Source: Neostapfia colusana
Taxonomy: Eukaryota > Streptophyta > Magnoliopsida > Poales > Poaceae
DNA: 64,000 bases
Direction: 5' to 3'
Assembly: GCA_030760725.1 (NCBI GenBank)
Contig: JASWHV010000001.1
Span: 26,595,928 to 26,659,927, forward strand
The notes below the pieces were generated by a model. The model searched no databases, was not told the origin of the DNA, and was given only the letters and a program-made list of their open reading frames with translations. Positions 20,775-31,714 of this stretch are shown here, piece after piece. The number at the start of each line of letters is the position of its first letter. The first letter of the stretch is position 1. Both the position numbers and the translations under genes were made by a program.

Positions 20775-21248
20775 GGCAGGGGAGATCTCAAGGACAGGGA
20801 AGACAAAGGCGCAAGAATCCAAGGAAAAGAGCTGGGAAGTGCGAAGGGAAGCCGCGATGCGGGTAAGATCCCCTTTTAAAAACTTCCCAGGTACGATTCG
20901 AAGCGATTCGAAACTCTTCGAATACACCGCATGGGCAACCGCTTTGGCTCCAAGACCGAGCGTCGATGACAGGTCGACCCAAGTCATCCAGCTGAAGCAG
21001 TGGGTCAAGAAGTCAGTCCCCCTAGGAGACGAGACGGCAAGACGCTTCGGCGGTTCCCGAAAAAAGTGCCGCAACGTGCAGAAGTGGCAGCCTTGGGAAC
21101 CGCCGCAGTAAAAGCAACCATCAAGTGGGCGCACGCTCCCACGATCCCGCGACTGTTCGTGCTCCGGCAGCGGTCAATGCGGGACTTAGAGAAAGTGCAC
21201 GGAACAAAAGAGACGGAGGCCCCACCTCGGGCTCGCTACCTCCCCCGA

Positions 21249-21266
21249 GATGGGCACGGGGGCCAC
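21249..21266 (+). promoter_or_regulatory. Copy C polypurine tract
   Basis: The purine-rich AGATGGGCACGGGGGCCA stretch ends at the 3' LTR start (21267). It is interrupted by pyrimidines, so the core primer is likely the GGGCACGGGGG part. Confidence 0.6.
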
Positions 21267-22355
21267 TGTCGGTACCCTCGATATGGGGTACCCCCGCGCA
21301 CAGAGGAAAATGCCTGAGGATCTCACCCTTCTCCGCAGGGAGAGCTTCGAAGGCGCCACGTGTCCAGCGGGGCCGGACCTCCCTCTCCTCAGAGGAGAGC
21401 TCCGGGCCCGCCACGTGGCCAGCAGCAGCCGGACCTCCCCCCTCCGCGGGGAGAGCTCCGAGGGCGCCACGTGTCCCGCGGGGCCGGACCTCCCTCTCCT
21501 CGGAGGAGAGCTCTGGGCCCGCCACATGGACAACAGAAGTCGGACCTCCCCTCTCCGCGGGGAGAGCTCCGAAGGCTCCATGTATCCCGTGGGGCCGGAC
21601 CTCCCTCTCCTCAGAGGAGAGCTCCAGGCCCGCCACGTGGCCAGCAGGACGAAGCTGCCAGCCCCCGCGCGGTAGGCAGCATGCGTAAAGACGCACCATA
21701 CCTTGCCCGTACAAGGTATTCAAGGCCCACGGCTTCCCAAGACGCGAAGACGCGGAGCACGCCTCTGTCAGGTACCGTTGCGGCCAGTCGCATCACAGAC
21801 TGGCGCGCTGTGTCAGAGCCTGTTCACCAATAAACACAGCGACGAGACATCCCCTGCCGCCCCTGCCGTCATCAACCACTACGACTAGCTTGCTGCATGG
21901 ACAGGACGGCAGAACGAAGACTCAGAAGCCTTCGCTAGAGACAACTGCCGGCATAACTGCGGATACGGTAGATGGCAGGAAATCTCCCCGGGACCACCTG
22001 TCGGGTCCCGCCCCCCCCCCCTTGTAAGCCACTCGAGCCTTGGACTATAAAAGGCTCAGGTAGGCAACGTTAGCAAGGGTTCGAACTCTGTGAACTCGCA
22101 TCCTAGGCATTACTCAACCTCAAGCTCAGGACTCCGGTTCTGAGTAACAAGCAATACAGCGAGCACCTCTGCTCACCGTGGACGTAGGGTTTTACGCTCC
22201 AGCGGCCTGAACCACGTAAAACTCGCCGTGTCAAGCTTCTCCCTCACTCGTCCCTAACGCTTAAGCTCTCCGCAAGCGACTAGCCCCTCCGGAAAAGAAC
22301 CTCCGCGGGCTTCCCAGAGCAGGTCCGGGGGAAGTGTCGACCACACACTTCGACA
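21267..22355 (+). repeat. Copy C 3' LTR
   Basis: Begins TGTCGGTACC and ends CTTCGACA, followed by TSD ACTAG (22356-22360). It carries the CACGTG array at about 21350-21650, TATA box 22046-22053, and only a short C-rich run (22012-22021) near the TATA box. Confidence 0.93.
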
Positions 22356-23453
22356 ACTAGTTTTGTTAACCACCCTTGTCACTAGGGAAGTTTATGAGTC
22401 GGGTATGGTCGTTTTTGCTTTTTGCTTCGCTAATCTACGGGATATGGGAAGAGATAGAATGTGTCTAGCTAACTGCACTCGTATGAGTAATGATAATGAG
22501 AACTTGATGTTAATGAACATAAATCAGAGGGAGATCTAGGAAAGCTTGGTTTTGTGGAAGTGGTAGAATGAGATGGTGGTTTACTTGCCGTAGATCTAAT
22601 GACCGGTTCATGCCTGCCATGCCAGGATAACAGTGCCTCCACAAGGCCAAATATGGGTGCGGCTTAGATGACTAACTAGGTAAGTTGCTAGATTTTTATG
22701 GACCGTGGAAGGCGAGGGGAATGGGAGTCGAGTGAGGACTGCTCTGGGAACTGCATGGCACAAGAGGGGCCCGTAGGTGGGAGAATTGGAGATTCTAGCC
22801 TGCTGGTGAAACCTTAGTGAGTCCATACATCTAGTAGCCCCTTTGTAAAGGCTATTTTGTGATCTCTTGGCCATACACCGTCGGTTGTGTACTGGTATAA
22901 TGGAGGTTCTACAGTCACCGATGGGTGACGAAATCACAAACTTATGGGTAAAGTGGTGCCACCTCTGCAGAGTGTAAAACTATCATGATAGCCGAGCTTA
23001 CGGTCACAAGCGCCTGGACAACTCACATGATTAGAGGGGATGGTTATTGGGATGGTATTTGGTTTGGTTATTGGTTTGGTGATGGTCTTTGGATTTGGTT
23101 TTTCGGGACTGTTGAGTCCGGGTAATGAGATTGGTTGCATGGCTGTTGAGTCATGGCAATGAGATTTTGTCTCGGTTATGAGACGGAATTGAATATGAGA
23201 TGAAATGGTAGTGAATATGAGATGGTATTCATGAGCATGTGAAAAGCTGAGAAAGATAAATGTTCAGATGAGATATGAAAAGTGGTGAATCATGATGGAG
23301 GTATGTTGATGTTTAAATACATGTTGGGATTACATTTACTTAAAAGCTAGTTGCTGTTTTTGTCATGTTTTGTGAAATAAACTTTGCTTTCCGTAATGAG
23401 CCTTTTTATACCTTCCTTGCTGTGAGCTACATATCATATTTTCCCGCACTTGC

Positions 23454-23472
23454 TGAGTACGTCATGTACTCA
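23454..23472 (+). other. LTR stem-loop, copy B
   Basis: TGAGTAC, loop GTCAT, GTACTCA: a 7-bp stem about 370 bases from the LTR end. See the finding on conserved stem-loops. Confidence 0.65.
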
Positions 23473-23603
23473 AACTTGCATTATTACTCCATCATCAGCA
23501 ACAGGAGAAGAGTATTTCGAGGACCATGTGGAGTATTAGACGTGTGATCCACCTCAACCTTGCCTGCGGAGTATAGATGGAGCTGCCGCTGCTGCTTAGT
23601 TTG

Positions 23604-23680
23604 CTTCCGCACTAGTTAGAAGACTTCCGCTGCTAGAATAAGGGCTTCCGCTGCTATAATAGATTAGAGACTTCCGCTGC
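23604..23680 (+). repeat. Phased CTTCCGC repeats in copy B LTR
   Basis: CTTCCGC occurs at 23604, 23624, 23645 and 23671, the last three as CTTCCGCTGC, with spacings of 20, 21 and 26 bases. The reverse complement is found at 20-base spacing in LTRs F, J and K. Confidence 0.7.
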
Positions 23681-23832
23681 AATAGAGATTGATGTAATAA
23701 AGTACTTGAACATATTCATTCATGGTTATATATATTCTGAATTCAGTTTGTGGATTAAATGTGTATGTGTGATGAACATCCTGGGCACACATATGCATCA
23801 GTCCAGGTTCCTCACAGAACCGGGGCGTCACA

Positions 23833-26678
23833 GACGGTGATTCGAATCAACAACAACCCGGAATACACGACACATACACAGCCTCGAAAGACTCACAAAA
23901 GAGCTCTTTCGTACGTTGTATGCAGCAACCTTTCACACGACATCCTAACATAGAAAAACGTTTCATGCCGAGCAGGATGGTCCTCTACGCGGATACGTCG
24001 AAGTTGCCCGCTAAAGGATTCACGCCTCCCGCCTTCTCAACGCCATTCCCACGCGAAGGATGAGTTTCTATATCACTGTCCATCGACTTATATCGGTTTC
24101 ATGGGTCCCATACCAACTATATATCCGGTACAACTCAAACTTGTCCAGCAGGACCGCATACGGCGCGGTCCTTAATTGACACGGACGGGGCTAATACCCA
24201 ATCTCATATTGGCCGTACCATAACCGGCCAATCCCAAGCACTGTCACACCTATCGCGGGTCGAGACAACCTTGAGCGCCCCATCCTACAGGAACTCCCCG
24301 TCCCCATCTCACTTTTCATGAGAGTGCTCTTATCAACAACTTCTCGTGAGTAGACTCCACTACTCGACCTTTCTCGCGAGTACCTTTTTACTACTCGACT
24401 TCTACCGTCTATATACAACATTAGCTTAGCCATCTATGACGAGGTAATCCTATACTAGTCCTTCTACTCAGGGATTTTCTAGTCATGCATGTGGGTTCCA
24501 AACATCCTAAACGTAATGCACAATATCAAAGCTAATCAACATGAGGTGAAGGTAAAGTAAAAATTGAAACGGTAATTAAATGCAAATAGGGGCTTGCCTT
24601 GCTCAACGGTTTTGTTAGTCTATGAAGTTAGTCTTCCTCTGGAGAATCCGTCAAGTACGTCACGAGAGGGAGATCCTCGCCTCAGAGTTGATCTCCTCGT
24701 CGAGCGTCGACGTCACGTAAGCTAATAAGATGCAATATGCACATATATTTCAAAAGTAACTTAGAAAGTGATTTAATGTGGTTGCACAAGTTAACTAAGA
24801 CTAAAATGGTAAAACAACAGCAAGGTTTCTGTTGTTGGATCTACAACCTTAGAGAGGAAGAATGCTAGGTGAAATGGATGTAAAATTAATCACCATGTGA
24901 TTAAGTCCTCATATGAACACTTAGACATAAAGAATAGTAGCTCAAGTTCTAGAGGTCCAATGAAGCTAAAAATTTAACGACAACTTCAAGGGAAGGTATG
25001 TAGGCAGTGTGGAGAATTTGAGCTCGTATAATTGCTCAATGTGATCACAACAATTCCTTATGTGGTTTTAACTATTCTGCCTTTACCTCCTAGATCTTAA
25101 ATTTCCTATGCTGAAAAGTGGACTTTTTGTGAATTACAAAATTTCCTGAGTCCATAGGAATTGGTTTACCATTTTTAGAGTTTCCTACATGGAGATATGG
25201 AGTTTACAAGGATTGGGAAAAAGCTGAAATTTGGTTCTGTTCATTTTCCTTATTTTCAGAGACATAAAGGATTTTACAAGTTTGAAGTAACACTGAAACT
25301 TCTGGAAATGTTTAAAATCCCGACAGTGGGTCCCACGCCACAGTGCTTCTCCTACCTCGCGCTAAACAGATCCGGGCGGCGGCGGTCTCCGGCGAGGGTC
25401 ACCGGAATTGAGTTCCCGGCGACCCCACCAGCCGAAACTTGCCAACTCTCCCTTTTTCCGACCCGCTGAACCCATTTGAGGGGTCGCCGGCCGCCGGTGA
25501 TACCTGGAAATGGATGCGCGATGGCGGCAGTCTAACCTAGGATTCCGGCGAGATCGTGCAAGCTCAATTCTCCATGAAACTTTCAGATTTTTGGATCTAA
25601 AGAACCAGGAGATCATGGAGAAGCTCGAAATGGATGCCCATACCGATGAAACGGCCAACAAACCCGAGCTCCACGGTGAACCGAAACACTTTTGCACCGG
25701 CGGCTAGGAAAACAACTAGAACTTCGTCAATCCTGATGATTCTCCTTGGTTCTTCTTCGAGGAGTGGTGCTAGGGAGTGTATAAGCTACGTACAAGCTAG
25801 CTCGAGCATTGGTGGATTATGTAACCCGAATTTGGGTCTCAATCGAGCTCGGTTAGTTTGCCCTAGGTGAAACCGAAAGGACGGCGTAGGCGTTCTTGCG
25901 GGGAAAGAAACCGAGAGAGGAGAGCACGAGCTAGGAATGAAGCAAATTTCGTTTGTGCATCGGGGTGGAGAATAAGAGCCGGAGAGCCGAGCTGTAGAGC
26001 AGGAGGTGGCGCAAGGGAGTATCGGGTGGGTCGGACACCGGGAGCTGGCGCACGCGCATGCACCGGGAGGAAAACAGACTCGGTTGCCTGTGTGGGGTGA
26101 CTGACATGTGGGCTAGCACCTCATTTCTTTTCTATTCTCGGTGCTTTGAGATTCCCACACAAATTTTGTTCAAATCTCCCCAAACTTGTAGTGTAGGCCA
26201 AAAATGATATGAGGAATTTGAATCTGAAATCATATTTCAAAATTGAGCTCATTTGGTTCAGAATTCCAATTCAAATTTGAATTTGAACTCTCCCTCAATT
26301 ATTCCTCAGAATAAATAGTATATGAGCTCCAAAAATAACCAAATTTGGACCAGCAGCTCTTCGATACATGAGGAATGCATAGGTGAGTTCACTTGTATGC
26401 ATTTTGACAATCTGAATATGAATCCTTTTAAAAGATTCAAATTTATGTTTAAATTTCCCTCCACTCTACTCATAGAGGATGTCCACATGAGTGTAAATTA
26501 GGGAGTGAAGTTCTTTCCCTATGTTGACATGTGTTGAGCATGAGCTAAAGATTTTTTTTAACTCCCTCACATGTCTGTTGCATGTTTAACATTTCACGTG
26601 ACACAAAATCAAGCTGTACTTCACTTAACTTTGCTTCATAAGTTGAGATATAACTTTACACAAGTTAGGGCTGTTACA
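23833..26678 (-). repeat. Copy D 3' LTR, distal end lost at copy B
   Basis: The sequence at 23833-23870 (GACGGTGATTCGAATCAA) closely matches the inside of the solo LTR at 43728, so this is the same broad LTR group. The GC-rich part lies at 25340-26090, and AT-rich parts flank it. No coding sequence is supported. Confidence 0.8.
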
Positions 26679-26690
26679 TTCCTCCGCATT
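26679..26690 (-). promoter_or_regulatory. Copy D polypurine tract
   Basis: The minus strand reads AATGCGGAGGAA immediately before TGTAACAG. Confidence 0.65.
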
Positions 26691-27925
26691 AAAAGAATCT
26701 CGTCCCGAGATTATAAAAAAAGAAAGAGGAAGGGAGAAAGACTATTGGACATATGGTACAAACAAGTTGGGAAAATTTAAATGGAGAAAATCCTCGCTTT
26801 CCCATGTTGCTTCATCAGCGGTGTGGTTGCTCCACAAGACTTTGTAAAATCGCAATGTCTGATTTCTTGTGGCGTGAGTCTTCTCGTCGATAATCTGGAT
26901 CGAATACTAAGAATAAGTGAGATCTGGATGAAGATCCTCGATGTTCTCCATACAAACTGCAGCTGGGTACTTAAGACATTTTTGCAGCTGAGAAACATGG
27001 AAAACATTATGAACCTCTGAAAGTGACGTCGGTAACTCCAGATGATAGGCCACGGGTCCGCATATTTCGACAATGGCAAACAGCCTGATGAATCGCGGAG
27101 CAAGTTTTCCCTTCACTCTGAAATGATGGATCCTTTTCATCGGAGAGACATGAAGATACACGTGGTCTCCGATGTCGAAGTGGAGAGGTTGACGTCTTTT
27201 GTCTACATAACTCTTCTTCTTAGATTGAGCAGCCTTTAAGTTGACTTGAATCACTTGCACTCATTCCTCGGCTTCATTCACAAGATCGATCCCGTAGATC
27301 ATTATCTTGCCGGACTCACACCAATTCAGCAGTGTGTGGCACTTACGGCCATAAAGAGCTTCATACGGGGCCATTCTGATGCTGGATTGATAACTCTTAT
27401 TATATGAGAATTCTGCTAATGGTAGGTGATCATCCCAAATCTTTCCATGGTTGATGACACATGCCCTTAGCATATCCTCTAGAATCTTATTTACTCTTTC
27501 TGTTTGACCATCAGTTTGCGTATGATATGCTGAACTTCGAATTAACTTGGTTCCCAATGGAGCATGCAGTTGCTACCAAAATCTGGATACGAATAATGCA
27601 CCTCGGTCAGAGATGATGGTGCGGGGAACCCCGTGTAAACACACGATTCTTGAGATGAACAGCTCCGCATACTTCTTTGCCACATATTTTGCATGGACGG
27701 GAATAAAATGAGCTGTCTTGGTCAAACGATCGAAGGTTACCCAAATAGAATCATGCTTGTTGCTGGTCATGGGCAATCCGATGATGAAGTCCATACTTAT
27801 GTCTTCCCACTTCCATGCTGGGACCTTCAGCGGTTGAAGTGGTCCGGCTTTCCGCATGTGGTTGGCTTTGACCCGCCGACACGTATCACACTCGGATACG
27901 TATTTCGCAATCTCTCTTTTCATCC
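26690..27925 (-). pseudogene. Copy D integrase and chromodomain
   Basis: Minus strand, in order: zinc-domain end (SECDTCRRVKANH), catalytic core with the first Asp (TFDRLTKTAHFIPV), second Asp (TIISDRGALF) and Glu (TDGQTERVNKILEDML) all kept, then the C-terminal domain (FDIGDHVYLHVSPMKRIHHFRVKGKLAPR) and a chromodomain in another frame near 26760-26870 (IIDEKTHATRN, FYKVLWSNHTADEATWESE). At least three frame breaks occur (27560, 27260, 26905). The retained DDE triad makes the catalytic core a fairly young decay product. Confidence 0.83.
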
Positions 27926-28690
27926 ATGTCCACCAGAATTTATTTTTTAAATCCTAGTACATATTATTGCTTCCCGGATGAATGGAGTACTTGGATAAAT
28001 GTGCTTCATCCAGTATTTTCCTCCGCAATTTCATATTCCGGGGTAAAACTATTAGGTTGTTAAACCATAGAGTACCCTCCTCATCCTTGCGGAACATTTT
28101 TAATTCACTGCTGTCCACTCTTCTCCGGATGTGAGACATACCCCTATCTCTCTTCCGAGCCTCTACAATCTCATCACGGATTGTAGGAACGAGAGCGAGA
28201 TTAAACAGCGAACCGTATGGAACTAAGCGCAGGCTTGGTTCTCCTCCTTCATATGCAGCCATGGCTACATGATGAACGTGGGTTTTCCGACTAAGTGTGT
28301 CGGCAACCACATTCGCTTTGCCCAGATGGTAATGAATTTCAAGTTCATAATCCTTGATTAATTCTAGCCATCTTTGCTGCCTCATATTCAGTTCTTTTTA
28401 TGTGAAGATGTACTTTAGCTTTTGTGGTCAGTGTAGATATGTACTAGATTGCCTAGTATTGTCTCCGCATTTTCAATGCAAGAATCACAACAGCTAGTTC
28501 AAGGTCGTGCATCGGGTAATTGTGCTTATGACCCCTGAGTTGTCGGGAGCCATACGCGACCACGCGTCCTTCTTGCATCAGCACACAACCAAGACCAATG
28601 CCAGATGCATCACAATACATGTCAAACAACTTTGTTGTGTCCGACTGGCCAAAATCAGAGCTGTGGTGAGATGCTTCACTAACGTTTAAA
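27926..28690 (-). pseudogene. Copy D RNase H and integrase zinc domain
   Basis: Minus strand: RNase H with the [28 protein letters not shown] segment near 28550-28620, then [19 protein letters not shown] and KANVVADTLSRK (27954-28385). The sequence then runs into the integrase N terminus (LDEAHLSKYSIHPGSNNMY). Stops occur near 28386-28450 and at about 27953. Confidence 0.78.
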
Positions 28691-29013
28691 AAGCTTGTTC
28701 ACATGATTTGTTCCAATCATATTTGGTGCTTTTCTTCAACAGTTCCGTCATAGGTTTAGCGACTTTGGAGAAGTTTGGAATGAATCTCCGGTAATAACCC
28801 GCTAAACCTAGGAAACTCCTCACTTCATGAACAGATGTTGGGGATTTCCAATTCAGCACTTGCTCGATTTTACTTGGATCCACAACGATGCCTCCCACTG
28901 AAAGAATATATCCAAGAAACAACACTTTGCTGATCCAAAACTCACATTTACTGAACTTTGCGTATAGCTTATGATCTCTCAAGAGTTGGAGTACAATACG
29001 CAAATGTTCAGCG
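28686..29013 (-). pseudogene. Copy D reverse transcriptase, thumb part
   Basis: Minus strand: [47 protein letters not shown] and [22 protein letters not shown]. It ends abruptly at 29013 in the codons for HAEHLR, where copy E begins. The catalytic half of this RT is not found elsewhere in the window, so it was lost or lies outside. Confidence 0.85.
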
Positions 29014-29907
29014 TGATGAGAAGGTTAGGCCCGATCTTCCGAAAGGTAGGTCGATTGAGATGGAGAACTCGACATTGATGATCCGCGGCACTCGAGCAGC
29101 TCGAACACCCCTACAATCACTCCACCACTTCTCCGCTGGTTATCAACCATGCAGCACACGCTTGATCTCGCCAAGAAGGCTAATCCCTGCAAGTGCAACC
29201 GAGAACACAAGCAAGAACGTAGAAGACGCGATCAGAAAATCACGAAGTTGGGGTCTCACAAAAACCGTAGAACAGTGGCTGTTTATCTAAGCAAAAACAG
29301 TCGTTTGTGACGGCGGCTGGGGGTATGAAGGATGTGGAGGATGACGGGGGGGGGGGGGGGGGTTCTGGGGTCGTGACCTAACCCTAAGACACGTACATAA
29401 TGGACTTGGACTAGATACAAGGCCAGATGGCCCAACTAGGTGATGCAACACCCTGACAGACTCTAAACTTGATATTGTTTCGAAGATTCTCTACGACTCC
29501 GGAGGAATTTTGACGTGGGGCCAGTGCCATTAACAAGTTTATCCTCTCAGCTTTCCATGCATATGTAAAACGTCAAAAACAGAGTCCGTATGAATCCTGG
29601 GCGTCCGTTTTAAGGTGGACTGTTCCTGCATTCCGAGTTAAACTCGAGTCCGAGTTGTAAACTATCTCCATCAACTTGTGGACGTGCCAGCTGGTTCTCC
29701 ATGTTCCGAAGTCCTCTAGCCTTCACTTGATAATCTTCTCCAATGTTCCTGATAACAATTAAATCATCACATAGCATTCTATTCCCAAACTTATATGCAA
29801 AGGAAGTTAGGAACAAGTTCACCTGATGATTTAGTAATCGTGCTCGTGCTCTTGTCATTGGTCCTTGTAATTCAATGTGTGTATCCGCTGTTGTGATGTC
29901 CTCATCA
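29014..29907 (-). repeat. Copy E 3' LTR, 0.9 kb
   Basis: Starts TGATGAGGAC on the minus strand at 29907 and ends ..CTTCTCATCA at 29014. It matches the LTR of copy I (57603-58466) by eye. It contains a G run of about 17 (29347-29363). Confidence 0.82.
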
Positions 29908-30460
29908 TTCTCCCTCCCTTGAATCGGAGTCGTTATTGACTCAAGTTCATCTTCTTCTCCCAAATATGGCCGCAAATCTGAAATGTTAAATGTGGGACTA
30001 ACCGCGAAATCGGGAGGCAAATCAAGTTTATATGCATTATCATTAATATTTTCAACAATATTAATAGGACCAGCAGCGCGTGACATAAGTTTAGATTTTC
30101 TCAAGTCAGGAAATAGCTCTTTTCTCAAATGTAACCACACCAAATCCCCCGGTTCAAGTTTTACTTCTTTTCTACCTCTACTACCTGCAATCCTATACTT
30201 CTCATTCATCCTTTCTATATTTTTCTTTGTATTTTCATGCATCTTAAGAATGAATTCAGATTGTTGTGTAGCATCCAAATTTACAATTTCAAAAGGAGGC
30301 AAAGGTAGTAAATCGATAGGAGCACGGGGATTGAAACCATACACTACCGGAATGGACTTACCTTCATCGTGGAGTGAACGGATCTGTTGTAGGCAAATTC
30401 TATATGTGGTAAACACTCCTTCCACAACTTTAAATTTGTTTTCAAGACAGCCCATAACAT
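29610..30460 (-). pseudogene. Copy E integrase C-terminal part, extending into the 3' LTR
   Basis: An open frame of 281 codons on the minus strand. It includes YGFNPRAPIDLLPLP, a KLEPGDLVWLHLRKE-like segment and PTFNISDLRPYLGEEDELES, then enters the LTR at 29907 and continues about 98 codons with the basic MTRARARLL segment. C-terminal extension of pol into the LTR is a known trait of one CRM group. The upstream frame (30461-31238) is shifted. Confidence 0.75.
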
Positions 30461-31240
30461 AGTGGATAAAGTACCATTGACTACCTTAGTTTGTCTATCC
30501 GTTTGTTGGTGACATGTAGTTGAAAACAGCAACTTGGTGCCTAATTTATACCACAAGGTTCTCCAAAAATGACTTAAAATTTTTTGCATCACGATCAGAA
30601 ACAATGGTATTTGGCACGCCATGTAAACGAACAATTTCAGTCATAAACAAATCAGTAATGTGTGAAGCATTATCGTTCTTATGACATGGTATAAAGTGCG
30701 CCATTTTAGGGAAACGATCGACAAACACAAAAATACTATCCCCCCTCTTAGTCCTAGGCAATCCCAAAATAAAGTCCATAGAAATATCCTCCCAAGATGC
30801 ACTAGGAACAGGAAGAGGCATATAAAGACCATGTGGGTTAAGGCGAGACATAGCTTTATTGCATGTAGTGCATCGTGACACGTAGCGCTCGACATCAAGC
30901 CTCATCTTCGGCCAAAAGAAGTGTGTGGACAACACGTCCTCAATTTTCTTCACTCCAAAATGTCCCATCAAACTTCCTTCATGTGCTTCCTGCAAAAGCA
31001 ATAGACGAACAGAGCTAGCTAGAACACATAGCTTGTTAGCACGATAGAGGAGTCCATCTCGCAACACATATTTATTCCATGTTCTTCCTTCTATACAATT
31101 TTCAAAAGCATCTTTTAAGTCCAAATCAGTAGGGTATAATGCTTTCAGTGTTTCCAAACCAAAGATTTTGTGATCAAGTTGGGACAGAATGGTAATATCG
31201 TCTAGATAATGCATCGGCAATGACATTTTCCTTCCCATTC
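30461..31240 (-). pseudogene. Copy E integrase zinc and catalytic domains
   Basis: Minus strand: [35 protein letters not shown] (HHCC zinc domain), [13 protein letters not shown] with the first Asp in VFVDRFPKMAHF, second Asp in [12 protein letters not shown] and the [10 protein letters not shown] site. At the last site the catalytic Glu is Lys (QTE to QTK), and a frame break lies near 30560. Not functional. Confidence 0.8.
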
Positions 31241-31629
31241 TTATGCTTAATGATGTATGGAAATGACACTATAAACTCAATCCATTTAGCATGTCGTTTA
31301 TTCAGATTGGTTTGACACTTAAGATACTTCAAAGATTCATGATTGGAATGTATGAAAACTCCTTAGACCAAAGATAATATTGCCAAGTTTGTAAAACTCG
31401 CACTATGCATACAATTCCTTATCATAAGTAGAATAATTCAGAGAAGGACCATGCAGTTTATCACTAAAGAAAGCAATGGGTTTACCTCCTTGTATGAGAA
31501 CGCCTCCAATACCAATGCCGCTTTCATCGCATTCGAGCTCAAAGATCTTGTCAAAATCAGGAAGTTGCAGCAATGGTGCTTGTGTAAGCTTTGATTTGAG
31601 AGTATCAAAAGCTTGTTGCTGCTGTTCGC
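31200..31629 (-). pseudogene. Copy E RNase H, cut by copy F
   Basis: Minus strand: [61 protein letters not shown] (31403-31629), then a degraded stretch to IADALSRR near 31205-31225. It begins at 31629, at the insertion point of copy F, so RT is missing. Confidence 0.8.
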
Positions 31630-31714
31630 CTGTGACACCCGGTTCTGAAAATAGAACCAAGTGAATGCATATGTGTGCCCAGGATGTCCATCACACATAC
31701 ACATGTAATCCACA

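Larger units (their letters stand above)
13723..22355 (+). mobile_element. Copy C: complete gag-only (non-autonomous) gypsy-type element, 8.6 kb
   Basis: Two LTRs of about 1.1 kb (13723-14824 and 21267-22355), a primer-binding site at 14827, a polypurine tract at 21249 and a perfect 5-bp TSD. It has a gag in sense but no protease, RT, RNase H or integrase on either strand. The second half carries long antisense frames. This organisation resembles non-autonomous grass elements such as Zeon or Dasheng, which depend on an autonomous partner. That comparison is from memory. It inserted into the 3' LTR of copy B, so it is younger than B. Confidence 0.93.
6842..23832 (+). mobile_element. Copy B: Tekay-like chromovirus with split 3' LTR (5' LTR outside or displaced)
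   Basis: Plus-strand internal region 6842-11915 and 3' LTR 11916-23832. The LTR is split by copy C. Order: leader with repeated primer-binding-site-like units, gag, PR, RT, RNase H, IN, chromodomain, polypurine tract, LTR. The C-terminal chromodomain places it among chromoviruses. The LTR joins across the insertion exactly as in the uninterrupted relative at about 62530-62600 (opposite strand). Its right end TCACA (23832) is followed by GACGG, inside the LTR of copy D. No orf0 is present, unlike related copy F. Many stops and frameshifts show that the element is dead. Confidence 0.9.
11916..23832 (+). repeat. Copy B 3' LTR, about 3.3 kb, interrupted at 13723-22355
   Basis: Starts TGTGACACCC and ends GGGGCGTCACA. 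The left part (11916-13722) holds U3 with a CACGTG array and a TATA box. The right part (22361-23832) holds a TGAGTAC stem-loop at 23454-23472 and a phased CTTCCGC motif at 23604-23677. No gene is supported in either part; short frames are chance. Confidence 0.9.
23833..29013 (-). mobile_element. Copy D: Tekay-like chromovirus, 3' part (oldest layer)
   Basis: Minus strand: RT (29013 leftward), RNase H, integrase, chromodomain, polypurine tract, then 3' LTR from 26678 to 23833. The LTR start is TGTAACAGCCC. The left end is cut by the insertion of copy B, and the RT is cut at 29013 by copy E. D therefore pre-dates both. All frames carry stops. Confidence 0.87.
29014..31629 (-). mobile_element. 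Copy E: CRM-like chromovirus, 3' part
   Basis: Minus strand: RNase H, integrase and 3' LTR. LTR ends are TGATGA and TCATCA, as in CRM/RIRE7-type centromeric elements (from memory). The element is inserted in the RT of copy D (left flank CAGCG). Its upstream half is missing because copy F inserted at 31630 and the far flank of F is deleted. Confidence 0.75.
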
